Under the pieces are notes generated by a model. It had not been told where the DNA came from and made no database searches. It was given only the letters and a program-made list of their open reading frames with translations. 11,447 bases of DNA from Desulfuromonadaceae bacterium (GTDB taxonomy: Bacteria; Desulfobacterota; Desulfuromonadia; Desulfuromonadales; SZUA-540): NCBI GenBank assembly GCA_003250235.1, contig QKGY01000442.1, positions 1 through 11,447 of the forward strand. The letters run 5' to 3'. The position numbers and the translations under genes are program-made. Below, piece after piece: positions 5,479-11,447 of the stretch (its first letter is position 1; each line of letters begins with the position of its first letter).

Positions 5479-7869
5479 ATGACAACAGATGACAGTTCAA
5501 TCCTGTGGTTCGAGAATCTCACCATTCAGGATGTCCCAAGGGTGGGGGGAAAAAATGCCTCGCTCGGAGAGATGATCGGAACTCTCAGCGCGGCCGGAAT
5601 ACGTGTCCCGAACGGTTTTGCCTCCACCGCTACGGCCTACCGGCAGTTCCTCAAGGCCAACGCTCTGGATGAAAAAATCCGCCGGCATCTCGACGAGTAC
5701 CGCAAGAGCGAAATCTCGCTGCAGAAGGCCGGCGAGGCCATCCGCACTCTAATCCGTCGCAGCCACTGGCCCGAGCCCATGGACAAGGCCATCCGTCAGG
5801 CCTACCGGGAGCTTTGCCGCAGGGAAGGCCAGGAGGAGCTTGACGTGGCCGTGCGCAGCAGCGCCACCGCCGAGGATCTTCCCGACGCCAGCTTTGCCGG
5901 ACAGCAGGAAACGTTCCTCAACATCCGCGGCGAAGAAGAACTTCTCGAGGCCTGCCGCCGGTGCTTTGCCTCGCTTTTTACCGACCGGGCCATCGTATAC
6001 CGGGAGACCAAAGGGTTCGACCATCTGAAAATCGCCCTGTCCGTCGGAGTCCAGAAGATGGTGCACTCCGACAGGGCGGGTGCCGGCGTGATGTTCTCCC
6101 TCGACACCGAAACCGGTTTTCCCCAGGTCGTGGTGATCGACGCCGCCTGGGGCCTGGGCGAGAATGTGGTACAGGGGACGGTCAACCCGGACAACTATCT
6201 GGTATTCAAACCGCACCTCGACACTGCGGGACTCTGCCCCATCCTGCATAAAAAGCTCGGCACCAAAGAGAAAAAGATGGTCTATGCCCGCAGCGCCGCC
6301 CATACCACGCGGAACACCGAAACCTCGGCCAGCGAACGTCATTCTTTCGTTCTCTCCGACACCGAGATTCTGCAACTGGCCCGCTGGGCGGTGGCGATCG
6401 AGAAACATTACGGCAAACCGATGGATATGGAATGGGCCAAGGATGGAGACTCCGGCGAGCTGTTCATCGTCCAGGCCCGCCCCGAGACGGTTCAGTCACG
6501 CCGCCAGGCCGGCGTCCTCAAAAGTTATGTGCTCAAGGAAAAGGGGACCGTTCTTCTGACCGGCCTGGCCATCGGCGAGAAAATTGCCTCCGGCCCGGTG
6601 CAGATCATCAAGAGCGCCAGCGAGATCGAACGCTTTGAGGAAGGGAACATCCTGGTCACGGGCATGACCGATCCCGACTGGGTGCCGGTGATGAAGAAGG
6701 CCGCCGGCATCATCACCGATCATGGCGGACGCACCTCGCACGCCGCCATCGTCAGCCGCGAACTCGGTCTTGCCGCCGTAGTCGGCACCGGCATCGGCAC
6801 CTCGGAGCTCAAGGACGGACAGCAGATCACCCTGAGCTGCGCCGAGGGGGACGAGGGGAAAATCTACGACGGTCTCCTCGCCTTCGAGCAGACGGAGGTC
6901 AGCCTGAAAGACCTGCCCGAAACCCGCACCCGCATCATGATGAACATCGCCAGTCCGGCCGCGGCGTTTCGCTGGTGGCGCCTGCCGTGCAAGGGGATCG
7001 GCCTGGCGCGCATGGAGTTTATCGTCAACGCCCTTATCCAGATTCACCCGATGGCGTTGGTGCACTTCGACGATCTGGAGGACAAGAACGCCAAGAAACA
7101 GATACGGGAGCTGACCCGCCATTACGACGACAAGAAGGAATACTTCGTCGACCAGCTCAGCCAGGGGATCGCCACCATCGCCGCCAGCCAGTACCCCGAG
7201 CCGGTCATCGTGCGCATGAGCGACTTCAAGACCAACGAGTATGCCGAGCTGATCGGCGGTCGCCAGTTCGAGTTCGCCGAGGAAAATCCCATGATCGGGT
7301 TTCGCGGAGCCTCACGCTATTACAGCGACCGCTACCGGGCCGGCTTTGCGCTGGAATGCGCCGCTATCCGGCGGGTTCGCGAGACCATCGGCCTCACCAA
7401 CGTCATCGTGATGATTCCCTTCTGCCGGACCCTCGGAGAGGCCGACCGGGTGCTCGAGGTTCTCGCCGACAACGGGTTGAAGAGAGGAGAAAAAGGACTG
7501 GAAGTCTACATGATGGTGGAGATCCCCGCCAACGTGGTGCTGGCGGAACAATTCGCGCAACGTTTTGACGGCTTCTCCATCGGCAGCAACGACCTGACCC
7601 AGCTCGTGCTGGGGGTCGATCGCGACTCGGCCATTCTCAGGGACCTTTTCGACGAGAGGGACGAGGCGGTCAAGACGACCATCGCCCAGGCGATACGGGC
7701 CGCGAAAAAGACCGGCACCAAGATCGGCATCTGCGGCCAGGCCCCGAGCGATCACCCCGATTTCGCCGCCTTTCTGGTCGAGCAGGGAATCGATTCGATC
7801 TCCCTCAATCCCGACAGCGTCATCGCCGCCATGAAAGCCATCGCCGCCATGGAGAAAAAAATGACCTGA
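5479..7869 (+). CDS. ppsA: Phosphoenolpyruvate synthase (pyruvate, water dikinase)
   Basis: The 796-residue cytoplasmic enzyme makes PEP from pyruvate and ATP, releasing AMP and phosphate, the gluconeogenic entry step from C3 compounds. It follows E. coli PpsA along its length: N-terminal ATP-grasp domain (VGGKNASLGEM near residue 22; AVRSSATAEDLPDASFAGQQ), swivelling phosphohistidine domain with GGRTSHAAI, where H421 falls at the same number as the E. coli catalytic histidine, and a C-terminal TIM-barrel PEP/pyruvate domain with GFRGASRY, MMVEIPAN, GSNDLTQL and the catalytic cysteine in GICGQ (C752). ATG 5479 has AAGGAG 7 bases upstream; a GTG at 5461 is possible but would add six residues. 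The usual PpsR regulatory kinase/phosphatase gene is not adjacent. The gene ends only 11 bp from the convergent regulator. Confidence 0.97.
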   Translation: MTTDDSSILWFENLTIQDVPRVGGKNASLGEMIGTLSAAGIRVPNGFASTATAYRQFLKANALDEKIRRHLDEYRKSEISLQKAGEAIRTLIRRSHWPEPMDKAIRQAYRELCRREGQEELDVAVRSSATAEDLPDASFAGQQETFLNIRGEEELLEACRRCFASLFTDRAIVYRETKGFDHLKIALSVGVQKMVHSDRAGAGVMFSLDTETGFPQVVVIDAAWGLGENVVQGTVNPDNYLVFKPHLDTAGLCPILHKKLGTKEKKMVYARSAAHTTRNTETSASERHSFVLSDTEILQLARWAVAIEKHYGKPMDMEWAKDGDSGELFIVQARPETVQSRRQAGVLKSYVLKEKGTVLLTGLAIGEKIASGPVQIIKSASEIERFEEGNILVTGMTDPDWVPVMKKAAGIITDHGGRTSHAAIVSRELGLAAVVGTGIGTSELKDGQQITLSCAEGDEGKIYDGLLAFEQTEVSLKDLPETRTRIMMNIASPAAAFRWWRLPCKGIGLARMEFIVNALIQIHPMALVHFDDLEDKNAKKQIRELTRHYDDKKEYFVDQLSQGIATIAASQYPEPVIVRMSDFKTNEYAELIGGRQFEFAEENPMIGFRGASRYYSDRYRAGFALECAAIRRVRETIGLTNVIVMIPFCRTLGEADRVLEVLADNGLKRGEKGLEVYMMVEIPANVVLAEQFAQRFDGFSIGSNDLTQLVLGVDRDSAILRDLFDERDEAVKTTIAQAIRAAKKTGTKIGICGQAPSDHPDFAAFLVEQGIDSISLNPDSVIAAMKAIAAMEKKMT

Positions 7870-7880
7870 TCCGATGGAAA

Positions 7881-8945
7881 TCAGCGCATTGTGATCTTTT
7901 CGGATTCGCCGGTTTTCAGGCTGTCATAGCCGGGGAGTTCGTCGAGCATTTTACGGTACGAGGGAGACTGAACCACCTCGATGAGAGCGCGAATGCGCGG
8001 ATCCTCCAGAGAAAGCTCCGGGATGCAGAGCTCGTAGGCTTCTTTACGCACGACCAGGAAATCGAGGCCCTCCTCGTCACACACCAGGCGAACCGACACC
8101 CCGGCCTGGGCGAATCCGCTGCGGATCGCCTGAGCCACCCCGCGATGATCGCGGGCGATATGGGGAGGCGCAATGCGCCCTTCGCTGAGTTCATCCAGAA
8201 CCTGACGGGCACCGGAGCCGGGTTCCCGCCCGATCCAGCGCAGATCGGAACGCAGGATGCTGCCGACTCCGCCAGATGCCAGACCTGGCGCAAGAGCAAG
8301 GCCTTCCTCCCAGTCGGTGACCCGCAGCAACTGAAAACCCTGCCCCAGAATGTCGGCAGCCACTTTTTTATTCCCCTGATCGTCCACACCGCTACCGAGA
8401 TGCAGCCCGGCCACATGGACCAGACCCGCCGCCAGCAGTTCCATGGCAGTCCGGCTGCCCCGCGGCAGAACCAGCAACCGGAACGGCGTCTGCCGCGCAT
8501 ACTCGCTGGCAAGAAGCCCCACCGCAGGGTCACAGCAGGCCATGACCAATGTGCGAACAGGCTCGGCAAAGGGATGATCCTTAAACCGTCCTTCCCGCCA
8601 GACCCCATCGTGGGGGACGGTGCCAAGAGGACTGGCTTCGACCGGATACAGCAACTGCCGGGAACCGACCATGGCCCGCCAATACCGGCAGGGATCATGC
8701 GGTGGCGGCCAGGCCCAGCTGGCGGCCTCATGATCGGCCAGGGCGAAAAGATCCTCGACATGACAGCCGAACGCCGCAGCCAGGGTCAGAGCGGCAGCTG
8801 TCGAGGGAATCAGGCGGCCCGCTTCGATGGCGCTGACCCCCGTTCTGGACAGGCCGGCCCTCTGGGCCAGTTCCTGCTGGGACCAGCCCCGATCCTCGCG
8901 CATCCTTCGAATGTGGTTGGTGATCACGAAATTTTCTTTTGACAT
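7881..8945 (-). CDS. XRE-family regulator with molybdate-binding-like (PBP-like) domain
   Basis: The product has 354 residues and is a one-component regulator. Residues about 9-65 form an XRE helix-turn-helix (HIRRMREDRGWSQQELAQRA, then SRTGVSAIEAGR). From about 85 onward it is a cytoplasmic periplasmic-binding-protein-like domain (PF12727/COG1910 type), shown by YWRAMVGSRQLLYPVEASPL, LVHVAGLHL and REPGSGARQVLDE. Members of this family often sit beside molybdate or tungstate transporters; here modABC is divergent, 127 bp away, so oxyanion-responsive control of mod expression is the natural inference. The ATG at 8945 has no ribosome site and lies 7 bases after a near-consensus -10, suggesting a leaderless message. 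A GTG six codons in (8925-8927) would also keep the whole helix-turn-helix. It ends 11 bp from ppsA with no terminator between. Confidence 0.88.
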   Translation of the reverse strand: MSKENFVITNHIRRMREDRGWSQQELAQRAGLSRTGVSAIEAGRLIPSTAAALTLAAAFGCHVEDLFALADHEAASWAWPPPHDPCRYWRAMVGSRQLLYPVEASPLGTVPHDGVWREGRFKDHPFAEPVRTLVMACCDPAVGLLASEYARQTPFRLLVLPRGSRTAMELLAAGLVHVAGLHLGSGVDDQGNKKVAADILGQGFQLLRVTDWEEGLALAPGLASGGVGSILRSDLRWIGREPGSGARQVLDELSEGRIAPPHIARDHRGVAQAIRSGFAQAGVSVRLVCDEEGLDFLVVRKEAYELCIPELSLEDPRIRALIEVVQSPSYRKMLDELPGYDSLKTGESEKITMR

Positions 8946-8967
8946 GATCGTGACTATATGACATCAT
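8939..8967 (+). promoter_or_regulatory. Candidate face-to-face modA promoter
   Basis: On the plus strand a perfect TTGACA (8939-8944), overlapping the regulator's start codon, is followed after 17 bp by CATCAT (8962-8967), four of six to the -10 consensus. Initiation would fall near 8974, giving a leader of about 100 bases to modA. Its core lies inside the opposing regulator promoter, so the two could not be occupied together. No better modA promoter is visible from 8994 to 9072. Confidence 0.35.
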
Positions 8968-8981
8968 CATGACGTTGTCAA
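8953..8981 (-). promoter_or_regulatory. Near-consensus promoter of the regulator, leaderless position
   Basis: On the minus strand TTGACA (8976-8981) and TATAGT (8953-8958) are separated by 17 bp, six and five matches to sigma-70 consensus. Only 7 bases separate the -10 from the ATG at 8945, so transcription should begin at or one base before the start codon. Confidence 0.75.
8970..8980. promoter_or_regulatory. TGAC-GTT-GTCA dyad over the regulator -35
   Basis: A 4-bp dyad with 3-bp spacer covers most of the -35 hexamer of the regulator promoter. TGAC also recurs at 8951-8954 and 8959-8962 on the same strand. A protein bound here would block that promoter. The arms are short, so chance is possible. 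Confidence 0.3.
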
Positions 8982-8993
8982 GGGAAGCTTCCC
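8982..8993. promoter_or_regulatory. Perfect 12-bp palindrome, candidate operator
   Basis: GGGAAGCTTCCC is a perfect palindrome that directly abuts the -35 of the regulator promoter and lies in the modA leader. It is a good candidate site for autoregulation and mod control by the XRE dimer. It does not resemble the TATATA-rich ModE box of enterobacteria. Confidence 0.45.
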
Positions 8994-9072
8994 GCCAAGG
9001 ACGCCGGCAACTCCCCTCCCCAGGCTAGGTCAGCCCACCGACCTTTTCCTATGTCTTGAAAGGAGTTTCGCC

Positions 9073-9810
9073 ATGCGCAGTCTATCCATTGCCTTGCTGC
9101 TCACCCTGCTTCTGAGCTCATCCGCCCTGGCGGGAGAAATCCACCTTTCCGTTGCCGCCAGCATGACCGACGCCGTCAAGGAACTTTCCGCCACCTATCA
9201 GAAGAAAACGGCGGATGTCGTCCTTCTTGCCAATTTTGCCTCTTCCGGCGCTCTGGCGAAACAGATCGCCCAGGGTGCCCCGGCGGATATTTTTATCTCC
9301 GCCAACCCCAAATGGATGACCTATCTGGTCGATGAAAAACGCATCCCCACCGAGACCGTGCGGACCTTCGCTTACAATTCCCTGGTCTTTGTCGGTGCGA
9401 AGGGACTCCCGGTTGTCTCCATGCAGGACCTCGTTCACCTCAAGCGCATCGCCATCGGCAGCCCCCAGAGCGTCCCGGCCGGACAATACGCCGAACAGGC
9501 CTTTAAAGCCGCCGGACTTTATGACGCCCTCAAAGACAAACTGGTGATGGCCCAGGATGTTCGTCAGGCCCTCGTTTATGCCGAACGTGGCGAAGCCGAG
9601 GGGGCCTTCGTCTATAAAACCGATGCCCTTCTGGCCAAAGAGGCAGTGATTCTCTTCGAAGTACCCCAGGCCCTTTATACCGAGGTCGCTTACCCCATCG
9701 GGCTTACCGCGGAGGGGGCAGACAACAAGGACGCCAAAGCCTTCTATGATTTTCTGAAAACCGACGCCGCCGGGCAAATCCTCAAAAAATTCGGTTTCGT
9801 CGTAAGATAA
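9073..9810 (+). CDS. modA: Molybdate ABC transporter periplasmic binding protein
   Basis: The product has 245 residues and begins with a signal peptide (1-20, cut predicted after ALA). The mature protein is a class II oxyanion-binding protein: LSVAASMTDAV places S30 and ANFASSGALAKQI places S58 as the serine ligands, followed by GAPADIFISA, the SVPAGQYAEQAF segment and FVYKTDA with the family tyrosine. It captures molybdate, and possibly tungstate, in the periplasm and hands it to ModB. AGGAG lies 7 bases before the ATG. It is the first gene of modABC and divergent from the XRE/PBP-like regulator. Sequence alone does not separate molybdate from tungstate preference. Confidence 0.95.
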   Translation: MRSLSIALLLTLLLSSSALAGEIHLSVAASMTDAVKELSATYQKKTADVVLLANFASSGALAKQIAQGAPADIFISANPKWMTYLVDEKRIPTETVRTFAYNSLVFVGAKGLPVVSMQDLVHLKRIAIGSPQSVPAGQYAEQAFKAAGLYDALKDKLVMAQDVRQALVYAERGEAEGAFVYKTDALLAKEAVILFEVPQALYTEVAYPIGLTAEGADNKDAKAFYDFLKTDAAGQILKKFGFVVR

Positions 9811-9829
9811 CGCCATAAGGATCGTACCG

Positions 9830-10519
9830 ATGCTGGACTTCTCCCCAACCGACCTGCAGGCCATGGTACTGTCGGCCCAGGTGGCGATTACCGCCACCCT
9901 GGTGTCGCTGCCCTTCGGGTTTGCTGCCGCCTATCTGCTGGTTTTCTCCCGCATGCCCGGCAAACCCCTGGTCGACGGCATTCTGAATCTGCCGTTGGTA
10001 CTCCCGCCGGTCGTGGTCGGATACCTGCTGCTGTTGCTCCTGGGCAACCGGGGCTGGCTCGGCGGGCTGCTTTCCGATTGGGGCATTCGCATTATTTTCA
10101 CCTGGAAAGCCGCCGTGATCGCTTCCATGGTGGTGGGATTTCCCCTTCTGGTGCGCTCCATCCGCATCGGCATGGAGGATATCGACGAAAAACTGATCCA
10201 GGCGTCCCGGACCCTGGGTGCCCGCTGGTACGACACCCTCTTTACCGTCATTCTGCCGCTGTCGGGAAGGGCCATTCTGGCCGGCGCCTCCCTGATGTTT
10301 GCCCGCAGCCTCGGCGAATTCGGCGCCACCATCATTATCGCAGGCAACATCCCCGGGGTGACCCAGACAATCCCCCTGGCCATCTACGGCTATACCAGTA
10401 CCCCTGGAGGCGACCGCATGGCCCTGGGGTTGTGCCTGGTCTCCATCGTCCTCGCCCTCGGCGTCCTGATCTTCAACGAGTGGCTGGTCAAGCGCTTCAG
10501 CCGCGGGAGAAAGCCATGA
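9830..10519 (+). CDS. modB: Molybdate ABC transporter permease
   Basis: The product has 229 residues and is an inner-membrane permease with about five hydrophobic helices (near 13-40, 50-75, 90-112, 150-172 and 195-218). The cytoplasmic EAA coupling loop is visible as QASRTLGARWYDTLFTVILP (about 125-144), which docks on the ModC ATPase, and FARSLGEFGATIIIAG is typical of ModB. It should act as a homodimer forming the oxyanion channel. It starts 19 bp after modA behind AAGGA and its stop overlaps the modC start (ATGA), so the three genes form one translationally coupled operon. Length is normal for the family. Confidence 0.96.
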   Translation: MLDFSPTDLQAMVLSAQVAITATLVSLPFGFAAAYLLVFSRMPGKPLVDGILNLPLVLPPVVVGYLLLLLLGNRGWLGGLLSDWGIRIIFTWKAAVIASMVVGFPLLVRSIRIGMEDIDEKLIQASRTLGARWYDTLFTVILPLSGRAILAGASLMFARSLGEFGATIIIAGNIPGVTQTIPLAIYGYTSTPGGDRMALGLCLVSIVLALGVLIFNEWLVKRFSRGRKP

Positions 10520-11447
10520 AACTCGACCTGTCTCTGAAAAAGACGCTCGGCGATTTCACCTTCTCCGCCAGCTTTGCCGTTGAGGGACGTCGTATCGGCG
10601 TTTTCGGCCCTTCGGGAAGTGGCAAATCGTCTCTGATGCACATGCTGGCCGGACTGCTCAAACCGGACAGCGGATTCATCCGGTTGAACGGCGACCTGCT
10701 CTACTGCAGCGAACAGGGGATCAACCTCAGCCCGGAAAAACGTCGCATCGGGGTCGTTTTCCAGCATTCGCACCTGTTTCCCCACATGAACGTGCGACGC
10801 AATCTGCTTTACGGCTACAAGCGCATACGCGCCGAAGAGCGCAAGATCGCTCCGGAAGACCTGATCGATGTTCTCAACATCGCTCCCTTGCTCGACCGTC
10901 GCATCGACAGTCTCTCGGGGGGAGAGCGCCAGCGCGTAGCCCTGGGACGCACGGTGCTCTCGTGCCCCCGGCTGATCCTCATGGATGAACCCCTCACCGG
11001 CCTGGACGGCGAGCTCAAATATCAGATCATTCCGTACCTGAAGAAGGTTTTTGAGGAATTCGACATCCCGCTGCTGTTCATCAGCCATTCCCTCAACGAA
11101 ATGCGTCTGATGACGGAGAAGGTGCTCGAATTTGCCTGCGGCAGCCTGAAGAGCCAGATCACCGCCCACGAGCTGGCCTTGCGCCGCATGAGCAGCAGTC
11201 AGGTCGGTTATATCAATCTGCTCGAACTGCACAACCCGCATCCGCACGACGGACTTTTCTCCTACCGCTGGGGAGACCAGGAGATCATCTTGTCAGCCGG
11301 CAGCAGCGAGCCCATGGGGATGTTCGAGCTATCGTCCAAGGACATCACCCTGTTCAAACGTCACCCGGAAGCGACCAGCGCCCGCAATATGCTGAACTGC
11401 ACCGTGGCCAGGATGTTCGAAGCGGGCAACCGGGTCGGGCTTGAGCT
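10516..11447 (+). CDS. modC: Molybdate ABC transporter ATPase, 3' end outside the window
   Basis: The frame stays open to the window edge, giving 310 visible residues of an expected ~350. The nucleotide-binding domain has Walker A GPSGSGKS (31-38), Q-loop Q83 (VVFQH), signature LSGGERQR (133-140), Walker B LILMDEP (153-159), D-loop TGLDG and switch H191. The segment SARN at 288-291 opens the C-terminal TOBE/Mop oxyanion-binding domain, which is cut off here. ModC hydrolyses ATP on the cytoplasmic face to drive import through ModB; the Mop domain is known to bind molybdate and allow trans-inhibition. The ATG overlaps the modB stop codon by the ATGA arrangement. Confidence 0.96.
   Translation, partial: MKLDLSLKKTLGDFTFSASFAVEGRRIGVFGPSGSGKSSLMHMLAGLLKPDSGFIRLNGDLLYCSEQGINLSPEKRRIGVVFQHSHLFPHMNVRRNLLYGYKRIRAEERKIAPEDLIDVLNIAPLLDRRIDSLSGGERQRVALGRTVLSCPRLILMDEPLTGLDGELKYQIIPYLKKVFEEFDIPLLFISHSLNEMRLMTEKVLEFACGSLKSQITAHELALRRMSSSQVGYINLLELHNPHPHDGLFSYRWGDQEIILSAGSSEPMGMFELSSKDITLFKRHPEATSARNMLNCTVARMFEAGNRVGLE

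Noticed and set aside
8994..9072. Molybdenum-cofactor riboswitch or sigma-54 promoter ahead of modA
   Set aside because: The stretch is too short and lacks the paired structure of that riboswitch, and no GG-N10-GC sigma-54 pattern is present.
9118..9897. Open frame on the minus strand opposite modA
   Set aside because: modA has a signal peptide and ligand motifs; the antisense frame is glycine-rich with no recognisable domain.
10390..11247. Long open frame on the minus strand, 285 codons, opposite modB and modC
   Set aside because: The plus strand encodes complete Walker A, signature and Walker B motifs of ModC; the antisense frame has none.

Overview
The window reads as chromosomal DNA of a GC-rich Gram-negative bacterium. 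Periplasmic proteins with signal peptides, an envelope-stress two-component system and an ABC molybdate importer imply an inner membrane and periplasm. The gene mix (CpxRA with a Spy-like protein, small cupin, ppsA, XRE plus molybdate-binding-domain regulator, modABC) would suit a Desulfuromonas/Geobacter-type organism, but that placement is an impression and not a measurement. There is no tRNA, rRNA, CRISPR array, transposase or integrase. The first ~585 bases are visibly more AT-rich than the rest.

Layout. (1) 1-585: a 77-residue protein with two CxxC pairs, then about 350 bp with no convincing gene. (2) 592-3378 (+): cpxR and cpxA overlapping by 8 bp, then a Spy/CpxP-family periplasmic protein behind its own leader, which carries helically phased CTTAAC repeats. 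(3) 3379-3991 (+): two perfect tandem hairpins, a lone degenerate receiver-domain protein, and a bidirectional terminator. (4) 4023-5313 (-): otsB (trehalose-6-phosphate phosphatase) followed by a small cupin with its own candidate promoter. (5) 5314-7869 (+): ppsA, divergent from otsB; the two promoters have back-to-back TTGACA elements flanking a dyad. (6) 7881-8945 (-): an XRE-type repressor fused to a molybdate-binding-like domain, ending 11 bp from ppsA. (7) 9073-11447 (+): modA, modB, modC, divergent from that regulator; modC runs off the window end.

How the genes fit together. CpxA should sense envelope stress and phosphorylate CpxR, which probably drives the Spy-like chaperone through the phased repeats. 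ModA captures molybdate or tungstate in the periplasm, ModB2C2 imports it, and the divergent XRE/PBP-like protein most likely senses the oxyanion in the cytoplasm and controls the shared intergenic region. There the regulator's promoter places transcription initiation almost exactly on its ATG, predicting a leaderless or nearly leaderless mRNA. PEP synthase and trehalose phosphatase are central-carbon and osmoprotectant enzymes sharing a divergent control region. I see no wholly new multi-gene system. The most unusual elements are the promoter architectures at 5359-5443 and 8939-8993, the phased repeats at 2713-2750 and the degenerate receiver behind two strong hairpins.
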